A stretch of DNA of 10,864 nt from PXAP01 sp964520585 (GTDB lineage: Bacteria; Bacteroidota; Bacteroidia; Bacteroidales; PUMT01): assembly GCA_964520585.1 (NCBI GenBank), contig CAZFOO010000125.1, positions 1-10,864 on the forward strand. The letters are read 5' to 3'. Of this stretch, positions 1 through 6,161 are shown piece by piece (within the stretch, counting starts at the first letter, position 1; each line of letters begins with the position of its first letter). The notes beneath the pieces were generated by a model that did not search any database, was not told the DNA's origin, and worked only from the letters and a program-made list of their open reading frames with translations. The translations under genes were made by a program, and so were the position numbers.

Positions 1-54
1 CGGGTCTGAATCTGAATCCGGGTCTGAATCTGAATCCGGGTCTGAATCTGAATC
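1..54 (-). repeat. Three exact 18-bp coding tandem repeats (Asp-Ser-Asp-Ser-Asp-Pro)
   Basis: The 18-base unit cgggtctgaatctgaatc occurs three times without mismatch at 1-18, 19-36 and 37-54. Read on the minus strand in the adaptor frame, each unit encodes DSDSDP. The array touches the window edge, so the true copy number is unknown. The unit is a multiple of three, so gain or loss of copies would keep the adaptor in frame. It sits where adaptors of this family often carry a variable, polar linker before the last domain. Confidence 0.9.
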
Positions 55-1134
55 TGTTTCAGCAAGAAGCAGAGAATCGGAACGGGTGGTTACCGCCTGG
101 ATCGGCACTGTGAGGATACCGGATTTGGTGTTGGTCTGGATATCTACCGTTGCCGACATACCTGGCAGAAAGGGGAAGCGTCCGCCCGGGGTTTCCGGCA
201 TCAGGTGCTGGTATGAGGCGGGCAGTATGAGTATCTTTACATCGAAATTGGTAATCTGGTCTGCACCCACGTTGGCAACATTTGCCGAGTTCGCAATTTC
301 CGTGACCACCCCCTTGAAATCCTCACCCAGATAAGCGTCAACTTCAATTATTGCCGTATCATTTTGCTTGACCCTTACTATATCATTCTCATTGACCTCC
401 ACCAGCACCTCCATCATGTTCAGATTTGCTATTCTAAGCATTTCGGTACCTGCCATCTGAGCCGTACCTACCACTCTTTCACCCTGTTCCACGTTAAGCA
501 TCGATACAGTACCACTCATTGGCGCATAGATAATGGTGCGCTGAAGGTTTTCCTCGGCTTCCTCCAGTGATGCAGCTGCACTTTTCACATTATATTCGGC
601 CGACTGTACCGATTGCCTGGCTGCTTCAACCTCTGCTTGTGCTACCTGGTAATTGGATCTGGCCGTCTCATAATCTGATTCGGATATTGTACCCTGTTCA
701 TAAAGCTTTCTGGAACGTTCATAATTTTTTTCTGCCTGTTCAAACTGTGCGGTTACCTGTGCCAGGCGTGCCCTGGAATTGGCCAGATTTGCCTTGGCTG
801 AGTTTACAGCTGCCTCTGCCCGGTCCCTCATTGATATGTATGTATCCTGCTTTATCCTCAGCAGGAGGTCCCCGGCCTCCACCTGTTCACCTTCTGCAAT
901 ATATAACTCAACTATCTCTCCCGACACATCGGGACTGATCTTAACTTCTGTTTGAGGCCTCACCTTGCCATTAGCAGTTATGGTTTCCACTATGGTCCGT
1001 TTTTCTGCTTTGTCTGTGGCGACATCAATCTCCAGTTCCTTTCCGAACCAGCCTGCGCGTTTGCCTGCAACGGCAAGTACTATGAGTATACCAGCTGCTA
1101 TGATGAGGTATCTCATGGTTTTTTTTGACTTCAT
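1..1134 (-). CDS. HlyD/MacA-type periplasmic adaptor subunit of an efflux pump (3' end cut by window)
   Basis: The reading frame runs open from an ATG at 1134 to the window edge, giving 378 residues and no stop. This protein would bridge an inner-membrane pump and the TolC channel encoded just upstream. A hydrophobic anchor lies at about residues 8-23 with no lipobox, so the protein is probably membrane-anchored as in MacA. A first lipoyl/biotinyl half-motif (VRPQTEVKISPDVSGEIVEL) falls at 58-77. An Ala/Glu/Gln-rich coiled-coil hairpin spans about 101-197. The second lipoyl half (IIYAPMSGTVSML) is near 201-213, and a beta-barrel region of about 240-334 contains LPGMSATVDI. The last visible part, after VPIQAVTTR, is an Asp/Ser/Pro repeat. 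The missing C-terminus should hold the membrane-proximal domain. Upstream is an 80-bp spacer with no clear ribosome site. The pump type (MacB-like ABC or RND) cannot be decided here, though MacB-like is usual for this gene order. Confidence 0.9.
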   Translation of the reverse strand, partial: MKSKKTMRYLIIAAGILIVLAVAGKRAGWFGKELEIDVATDKAEKRTIVETITANGKVRPQTEVKISPDVSGEIVELYIAEGEQVEAGDLLLRIKQDTYISMRDRAEAAVNSAKANLANSRARLAQVTAQFEQAEKNYERSRKLYEQGTISESDYETARSNYQVAQAEVEAARQSVQSAEYNVKSAAASLEEAEENLQRTIIYAPMSGTVSMLNVEQGERVVGTAQMAGTEMLRIANLNMMEVLVEVNENDIVRVKQNDTAIIEVDAYLGEDFKGVVTEIANSANVANVGADQITNFDVKILILPASYQHLMPETPGGRFPFLPGMSATVDIQTNTKSGILTVPIQAVTTRSDSLLLAETDSDSDPDSDSDPDSDSDP

Positions 1135-1171
1135 CTGTATTTACTGTTTATTAGGGTTGTCAATGAATTTT

Positions 1172-1193
1172 CTTGATATTGTTACTTGATATT
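1172..1193. repeat. Short direct repeat in the TolC-adaptor spacer
   Basis: The 9-mer cttgatatt occurs at 1172-1180 and 1185-1193, 13 bp apart, between the tolC-like gene and the adaptor gene. It is AT-rich and short, so chance is possible. A role in the intercistronic message is only a guess. No hairpin terminator is visible in this 79-bp spacer, which fits cotranscription of the two genes. Confidence 0.35.
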
Positions 1194-1213
1194 ATATTTC
1201 AGATAATTGTATC

Positions 1214-2572
1214 TCATAGAGTTATCTCATGTCCCAGGTAAAATTCGAGTATGTTAGACTGGAAAATGTATTCATATTTTGCTCTCAGCAGTTCTGACCG
1301 GGTTGTGGTAAGCTGGTTGAGTGCCTGGTTAAACTCCACTGTGGTAACCATACCTACCTCGAAACGTTGTTCGGTATGCCTGAAAGACTCTTCTATTGAT
1401 TCCAGTGCAGCCTCCGTAGCCCTGAAATTTTCATGAGCCGCCACCACGTCAGTATATGCCTGCTGGATCTCCTGGTAAAGCTGATTTTTAGTCCGCTGCA
1501 TGCTGTATTCGGCATTCATCACACCGATCCTGGCATTTGCAATTGCGGTATTAACCTGCCAGGAATTGAATATGGGTATTGATAAGCCCATGGAGAAAGT
1601 GGTACTCTGATTATTCTTCATTTGTTCCCTGAAAGATGGAGTTTCGAAGAAATCATCACGCTCTGAGGTTACCTCCTGATATCCCGATCCGTAGCTTCCT
1701 GAGAGGAAGAGACGGGGACTGCGACGGCCTTTTGCTATGCTCAGGCCTGTTTCGGAACTGGAAAGTTGTAATTCGGAGCTTTTTATCTGGGGCTGTGTTT
1801 CAAGGGCTGCTTCGTATACCGGATCTACCTGGTATTGGGGACTGACAACCTGTACCTCGTCGAAATCGGGAATCTCAATTTCAAAATCTTCCGGAGCAGG
1901 AAGCTCTAGTAGTTGGGTTAGAGTCAGGTATGACATGGTCAGCTGGCTATTTGTATTCACCACTCTCAGGTTGTCTGAAGCCTCCTGGGCCTGTATTTCC
2001 AGGAGATTGCCCCGGGGCAGGCTGCCCGCCTCAACCAGTCTGGCGGTCCTCTCCACCTGCTGCCTGGTTATACTGAGTTGGTTTTCTGCAATATTCAACA
2101 GTTCTTTGTTGAAAAGGATCTGAAGGTATGCCGAAGCTATATTCAGCGAGATGTCATTTTTTAGCTTGTCCAGATCTGCCAGACTCGCCATCAGGTCCAG
2201 ATCATTCTGCTTTATGCTGTTGGTTATCTGGAAACCATTGAATAGGGTAAGCTGGGTGCTGGCATTGGCACTTAATGATCTGGTGTTCCTGTCTATATAT
2301 GTATTGGTCTGAAAATCAAGGGTCCGTCCGAAGTTGAAACTTTGCTGGGTATTTGCATTCATTGAGGGGAGCCGGTTCATCCTGGCCTGCAGAAGTGAAT
2401 TTTCGCTAATCATGGTGTTCAGCTCCTGCTGTTTGATCATAATGTTATTTTCGAGAGCATAATTAATACAACGTTCGAGTGACCATAATTCCTGGGCTCC
2501 TGCTTCTTTCACAACTGAAAAAATCATGACGGTGACAAGCAGGCAATTAAATAAAGATCTGATGCGGTACAT
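1214..2572 (-). CDS. TolC-family outer membrane efflux protein
   Basis: This 452-residue protein is an outer-membrane channel for export through a tripartite pump. It starts with a signal peptide of about 26 residues (basic start, hydrophobic stretch LLVTVMIFSVV, cleavage likely after AGA). The mature part begins with the typical TolC opening LWSLERCINYALENN. Two long, internally similar helical halves follow, rich in Gln, Asn, Leu and Ala, with features such as SANASTQLTLFNGF near 100-113 and MGLSIPIFNSW in the second half. Length matches Bacteroidota members of the outer membrane efflux protein family. The adaptor gene follows after 79 bp in the same direction, so the two very likely form one operon. 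A candidate promoter lies at 2699-2706. The exported substrate cannot be told from the sequence. Confidence 0.93.
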   Translation of the reverse strand: MYRIRSLFNCLLVTVMIFSVVKEAGAQELWSLERCINYALENNIMIKQQELNTMISENSLLQARMNRLPSMNANTQQSFNFGRTLDFQTNTYIDRNTRSLSANASTQLTLFNGFQITNSIKQNDLDLMASLADLDKLKNDISLNIASAYLQILFNKELLNIAENQLSITRQQVERTARLVEAGSLPRGNLLEIQAQEASDNLRVVNTNSQLTMSYLTLTQLLELPAPEDFEIEIPDFDEVQVVSPQYQVDPVYEAALETQPQIKSSELQLSSSETGLSIAKGRRSPRLFLSGSYGSGYQEVTSERDDFFETPSFREQMKNNQSTTFSMGLSIPIFNSWQVNTAIANARIGVMNAEYSMQRTKNQLYQEIQQAYTDVVAAHENFRATEAALESIEESFRHTEQRFEVGMVTTVEFNQALNQLTTTRSELLRAKYEYIFQSNILEFYLGHEITL

Positions 2573-2626
2573 AATTGATATTATTTATTAAGGTTTATTT
2601 CGGATAAAAGTTAAAAAAGCCTGTCA

Positions 2627-2711
2627 TACCAAAGGAATTAACAGCCTGTTCCAGTTTACTAACTCCGTATAAAAAAACCATATTTTTTAAAATAGTACCA
2701 AAGATAATTAA
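2627..2711. repeat. Duplicated promoter-like block upstream of the tolC-like gene
   Basis: On the plus strand, taccaaaggaattaa (2627-2641) and taccaaagataattaa (2696-2711) are near-identical blocks 69 bp apart. On the minus strand each ends in CTTTGGTA, so each places a TTTG element towards the export operon. The right-hand copy is an exact TAnnTTTG and the left-hand copy is one base off. A second short direct repeat, agcctgt, flanks the left copy at 2618-2624 and 2643-2649. Tandem promoters or a pair of regulator sites are possible. This is inference. Confidence 0.45.
2699..2706 (-). promoter_or_regulatory. Candidate Bacteroidota -7 promoter element for the export operon
   Basis: The minus strand reads TATCTTTG, an exact match to the TAnnTTTG element used by the main sigma factor of Bacteroidota. 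It would give a leader of about 120 bases before the start at 2572. No good -33 TTTG is seen at the expected distance, so support is moderate. Confidence 0.45.
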
Positions 2712-2797
2712 TATCCAGTATTTGAATCGATATGTTAAGTTTTTTTTTGTTAAAAGGATATTTTATATTCTTTTTGCATTGCCAACAGCAGGGATAA

Positions 2798-3376
2798 ATG
2801 GGAAAAAAAATTAAAGCATATCCGCTTATCGGCGAGGTTTCCTTTGTCAAAAGCCGCCGTGCGCGTAAATTCACACTTACGGTAAAACCATGGCGCGGAG
2901 TCAGGATTACTCTTCCATGGTATGCAGCCTACCGTGATGCCGAAGCTTTTTTGTACCAGCATAACGAATGGCTTAAAGAAAAGATCGCCCGGGCAAGATT
3001 ATATGAAGAGCAGCACCCGTCGCCTAAGAATAATGCCGAATTAAGGCTCGCGGAAGAACAGCTCAGACTTCGTGCGCTTGACTACCTTCCGGAGCGTACC
3101 GCCATGCTGGCCCGTAAACATGGCTTCAGCTACCGGCGTGTCAGTATCAGGCGCAGCCGCACCCGGTGGGGGAGTTGTTCAGCGGTAAACAATATTAACC
3201 TGAGTATCTTCCTGATGCAGCTTCCTTCCCGGCTTATTGATTACGTAATACTCCACGAGCTGGTACACACTGTCCACAAAAATCATTCTCCCGCCTTCTG
3301 GAAGGAACTGGACCATCATACCGGAAACGCTCGGGCGCTGGCCAAAGAGATGAAAAATTACCACACAACAGTTTAA
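2798..3376 (+). CDS. YgjP-type (DUF45) zinc metallopeptidase family protein
   Basis: This 192-residue cytoplasmic protein has no signal peptide. The family-specific zinc site HELVH is at 153-157 (ligands His153 and His157, catalytic Glu154). The third ligand is probably His163 in NHSPAFW at 162-168. Just before it is the conserved RRSRTRWGSCS block (118-128), characteristic of YgjP/SprT-like proteins of the DUF45 group. The N-terminal third (residues 13-60) has the usual beta-rich opening with RRARKFTLTVKP and HNEWLKEKI. All active-site residues are intact. The cellular substrate of this family is poorly known. The start is supported by AGGGA at 2790-2794, four bases before the ATG. The gene diverges from the tolC-like gene and stands alone. 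Confidence 0.88.
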   Translation: MGKKIKAYPLIGEVSFVKSRRARKFTLTVKPWRGVRITLPWYAAYRDAEAFLYQHNEWLKEKIARARLYEEQHPSPKNNAELRLAEEQLRLRALDYLPERTAMLARKHGFSYRRVSIRRSRTRWGSCSAVNNINLSIFLMQLPSRLIDYVILHELVHTVHKNHSPAFWKELDHHTGNARALAKEMKNYHTTV

Positions 3377-3509
3377 ACTGCCCCGGTCATGGATTCATCA
3401 GAACCAGACCGGACGGCTTCGGGTTTTGCCCTAATATTGATTTTAGTAGAATCTTATCTCAGAATAATTTTTTGCCCCCGCAGAAATTTACTTTAAATAA
3501 CTTATCTGA

Positions 3510-3579
3510 GCTCCGGCAAAATTTTTCCAAAGAAGACTTTTTGGCTTGCTCCGGAATTTTCCTTCAGAGACTTTGTTTT
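3510..3579. repeat. Degenerate tandem repeat with CTCCGG core
   Basis: Two blocks 38 bp apart (from 3510 and from 3548) share the order gctccgg, aattttcc, gacttt, with small gaps between them. The string ctccggcaaa of the first block also occurs in the 24-bp repeat array at about 9123-9132, so both gene-free regions may carry one dispersed repeat family. The match is imperfect and visual only. Confidence 0.4.
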
Positions 3580-3723
3580 TAAAGGGTATTCCGGTAATCT
3601 GCACATAGCCAGAACATTTGCTTTTTTTTCTTTCAATTCCGGTTAAGGGGACCCCCTAGCACTGTTGTCCAGATTATCCCTGTTGCGGTGACCCCGGTCA
3701 TCGTATTTCATTTATCCAGGGTT

Positions 3724-3731
3724 TATATTTG
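3724..3731 (+). promoter_or_regulatory. Candidate -7 promoter element for the lipoprotein gene
   Basis: TATATTTG is an exact TAnnTTTG element, placed about 120 bases before the ATG at 3850. A TTTC at 3706-3709 lies upstream, but its 14-base spacing is too short for a standard -33 element. The downstream SiaC-like gene may share this transcript. Confidence 0.45.
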
Positions 3732-3849
3732 TATTAGTCATAACAGGAGGTTTATTTATCAAATAATATTATGCATTTGTCAAATTAGTTAGTTGTTGTT
3801 AGCCCCATCCCCGGCATTAAACTTAAAAAACAATTTAAAAACTAAGAAA

Positions 3850-4416
3850 ATGAAGAGATTAGCTATTCCATTAATTGGTTTTGTCATTATTTCAACTTTT
3901 ATGATCTCTTGCGGGGAAGATCTCCAATATACGGCAATTGATGCCGGTACGGAAGATCTGAACGATCCGGACATCTCTATCCATAATACCTCCACCAGCC
4001 CTGTTGAGGTTGGAGAAAACGAGGTGCTGGTTTCATTCACCCTGTCAGGATCAAAGGAAACCACTGATGCCGTTGTTTATTACAGTGCCGGCAACATGGA
4101 ATTCGAAAACAGTGTTTATCTTACTGCCGGACTAAATATCAATGAGCAATCCCTCGAAGACGGTCCCTCCCCAAATGGGGTTAAGGCAGCCCTTCCCAAT
4201 GTCTGTATCAGGAAAGAGACAGAGATGACCTATTATTTCAAGATAGTCCGGCAGCATGAAGAGGAAAAGATCGTTCATTTCGGCTTTGAGATCCTTTCCT
4301 GTGGTAACTACCGGATAACCGATTCCAACAGGGCAGATACACAACCGGATTTTACTTACTACATCAAAGCAAATGAAGAGGGAGATCCCTGCTTCATAAA
4401 TGTAAAATTTTACTGA
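3850..4416 (+). CDS. Hypothetical lipoprotein
   Basis: The ATG at 3850 is chosen because it opens directly on a lipoprotein signal: MKRLAIPLIGFVIISTFMIS followed by Cys21. An in-frame start 57 bases earlier would put unrelated residues before the signal. The protein is 188 residues. After the lipidated cysteine come an acidic linker (about 22-45) and a predicted beta-rich domain (about 50-188), with SPVEVGENEVLVSFTLSG at its front. That opening resembles the first strands of an immunoglobulin-like or fibronectin-like fold, but I recognise no named family. Three cysteines (119, 151, 181) in the mature domain could pair two of the three. The location is probably periplasmic or on the outer membrane. 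Its function is unknown. The SiaC-like gene follows 129 bp downstream on the same strand. Confidence 0.75.
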   Translation: MKRLAIPLIGFVIISTFMISCGEDLQYTAIDAGTEDLNDPDISIHNTSTSPVEVGENEVLVSFTLSGSKETTDAVVYYSAGNMEFENSVYLTAGLNINEQSLEDGPSPNGVKAALPNVCIRKETEMTYYFKIVRQHEEEKIVHFGFEILSCGNYRITDSNRADTQPDFTYYIKANEEGDPCFINVKFY

Positions 4417-4545
4417 CGGTTATCAGTGTTATTACTAACGGGCTCCATGCCTTTTGTTTGTCATCAACAGGCTCCAGACCCGAGAGATAGATTAAATTTT
4501 ATTCCGGAGATGAGTATATCATTGATAGAAAAAGACAATAAATTT

Positions 4546-4956
4546 ATGGATGTAGAAATAGACAGGACCATTAAGACGCCGGAGGTTCATTTCAGAAGCG
4601 GGATGGTCAGTATATCAGGGCGCAGCATACTTGAAGATTCAAAACTATTTTATCATCCTCTCACCAGCCTCATGGAGAATTACTCCAGGTGCAACGGCAG
4701 GATAACACAAATAGATCTTAGTTTTGAATACCTGAATGGCAGTTCCACACGTTGCCTTTTAAGCATGATCAGGGTTCTTGAGAAAGTTTATGCGCAGGAC
4801 AGCAATCTGGTTATCAACTGGTATTACGAAGAAGATGATGATAATATGAAAGAGATGGGTCAGGTTTTTAAATCCCTCACTCATCTTCCCTTTAATATCC
4901 TTAAGTCTGAAGAAAAAAATAGACTACACTGTCCCGCGAAGTCCGGCCAACACTGA
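4546..4956 (+). CDS. SiaC-family (DUF1987) regulatory protein
   Basis: From the ATG at 4546 the protein has 136 residues, close to the roughly 125 usual for this cytoplasmic family. The frame stays open upstream (GTG 4426, ATG 4510), but those extra residues look unrelated. The family pattern is clear. TPEVHFRSGMVSISGRSILED (11-31) matches the strand-turn-strand opening with the S-x-x-E motif. The core IDLSFEYLNGSSTRCLL follows at 56-72. NWYYEEDDDNMKEMGQVF (91-108) matches the conserved W-Y-x-D-x-D-D segment. In Pseudomonas, SiaC is phosphorylated by SiaB, dephosphorylated by SiaA, and activates the diguanylate cyclase SiaD. No partner gene is visible here. The residue aligned with SiaC Thr68 appears to be Gly65, flanked by two serines. 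Context with the upstream lipoprotein is suggestive only. Confidence 0.8.
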   Translation: MDVEIDRTIKTPEVHFRSGMVSISGRSILEDSKLFYHPLTSLMENYSRCNGRITQIDLSFEYLNGSSTRCLLSMIRVLEKVYAQDSNLVINWYYEEDDDNMKEMGQVFKSLTHLPFNILKSEEKNRLHCPAKSGQH

Positions 4957-5066
4957 ATCGGTGAAACCTTTAAAATTAAGCGTGTGTAAGTTGATGGCAC
5001 CCGTTTGATCCATGTATACGTTTTATTTGGGCATCCGGATTGCCGGGGATTTCCTGTAAAATGTTG

Positions 5067-6161
5067 TTACCGCTTTTCCGGATTACCTTTTTTGATTTCG
5101 ACGGGTTTATCGGCAAGGATCCGGATACTTTTTTTGCTGGGCCTGAAGTAGCACTTTTTTTCGTCGCATGATTCATCAGGTGCTATTTTGATAATCACCT
5201 CCTCGTTATACCCTTTTTCGGTAACCACATGACAAACCAGTTCGTCATATTCACCCATAAAATTCCTGTCCACTATATCTCCACATAAACAGCCATCCTC
5301 CTGATTTTTAATTACGAAATTTTCCGGCCTTATCGACAGTAAGACCTTTTCTCCCTCTTTTCTCTTTTCACCTTTATAAGGAAATAACCCCAGGGCGGTT
5401 TTCAATCCCTTGGCAGTCACTTCTCCCCTGATCAGGTTGGTCTTGCCGAAAAAGTCCGCAACATAAGCGTTATGCGGGAAATTGTAAAGCTCATCGGGTG
5501 TGCCTGTCTGTATGCTCTCACCATTTCTCAGCATACATATCCTGTCCGCCATCACCATGGCATCCCTGGTATCGTGAGTTACAAATACTGCCGTGGCACC
5601 CGAATTTTTCAATATCCTTTTTATATCCCTTCGCATTTGATTTTTCAGCATACTGTCGATACTGCTAAATGGCTCATCGAACAGTATAAGATCTGGTCCG
5701 GGTGCCAGTGCCCTGGCCAAAGCGATCCGTTGTTTCTGTCCCCCCGAAAGTTCATGAGGATACCTTTCCCCCAGCGATGAGGTTCCCGTCAGCTCCATCA
5801 ACTGTTTAATCCTTTCCTTCTTTGCAGCCGGCGGGAACTTATTAAGTCCGAACTCCAAATTTTCCCTGACCCTGAGATGGGGAAAGAGTGCATAATCCTG
5901 AAAGACTATTCCGACGCCTCTCTTCTCAGGTTCAATGAAAATTCCATCACCTGCAACCCTTTTCCCATGAAGCATGACCTCTCCCGAGGAGGGCTTCTCA
6001 AATCCCGCTATTATCCTGAGAATGGTCGTTTTACCACTCCCGCTCTCTCCCAGAAGTGCCATTATTTCACCCTTTTCCAACTCCAGCGATATTCGTGTTA
6101 CCGCAAATCCCTCCGTTGTACTGAAAACCTTGGATACTTCATTCAACAACAATAAGCTCAT
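5067..6161 (-). CDS. fbpC: Ferric-iron ABC transporter ATP-binding protein (FbpC/FutC-like)
   Basis: This 364-residue protein powers iron import at the inner face of the membrane. All nucleotide-binding motifs are intact: Walker A GESGSGKTT (38-46), Q-loop Gln88, signature LSGGQ (138-142), Walker B LILFDE (158-163), D-loop Ser167-Asp169, and switch His196. The segment EPEKRGVGIVFQDYALFPHL is typical of the Fe3+/polyamine/sulfate importer ATPases. A C-terminal TOBE-like regulatory domain (about 240-350, with LLSIRPENFVI) follows. It contains five cysteines (291, 293, 310, 332, 337). The ATG overlaps the permease stop in an ATGA at 6161-6158, so translation is probably coupled. It is the last gene of a three-gene operon. 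The neighbouring binding protein decides for iron over polyamines or thiamine. Confidence 0.93.
   Translation of the reverse strand: MSLLLLNEVSKVFSTTEGFAVTRISLELEKGEIMALLGESGSGKTTILRIIAGFEKPSSGEVMLHGKRVAGDGIFIEPEKRGVGIVFQDYALFPHLRVRENLEFGLNKFPPAAKKERIKQLMELTGTSSLGERYPHELSGGQKQRIALARALAPGPDLILFDEPFSSIDSMLKNQMRRDIKRILKNSGATAVFVTHDTRDAMVMADRICMLRNGESIQTGTPDELYNFPHNAYVADFFGKTNLIRGEVTAKGLKTALGLFPYKGEKRKEGEKVLLSIRPENFVIKNQEDGCLCGDIVDRNFMGEYDELVCHVVTEKGYNEEVIIKIAPDESCDEKKCYFRPSKKSIRILADKPVEIKKGNPEKR

Larger units (their letters stand above)
3377..3849. other. Gene-free region between metallopeptidase and lipoprotein genes
   Basis: I see no convincing coding frame in these 473 bases. The stretch holds a weak inverted repeat just after the metallopeptidase stop (ccggtc at 3383-3388 and gaccgg at 3407-3412, 18-base loop). 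It also has a degenerate tandem repeat at 3510-3579, the 10-mer ccccggtcat at both 3381-3390 and 3692-3701, and a candidate promoter at 3724-3731. The leader before the lipoprotein gene is AT-rich with no Shine-Dalgarno site. Its length suggests room for a regulatory RNA or a decayed gene, but nothing confirms either. Confidence 0.6.

Noticed and set aside
86..938. Plus-strand open frames opposite the adaptor gene
   Set aside because: They are antisense to a clear HlyD-type coding frame and their translations show no domain or signal features.
3383..3412. Terminator after the metallopeptidase gene
   Set aside because: The stem has only six pairs with an 18-base loop and no T-tract follows on the plus strand.
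3793..3849. Earlier start for the lipoprotein gene
   Set aside because: It would place 19 unrelated residues ahead of a complete lipoprotein signal that begins at 3850.
4957..5066. Bidirectional terminator between the SiaC-like gene and the ATPase gene
   Set aside because: Repeated TCCGGATT strings are present, but I could not form a stem of useful length with a T-run.
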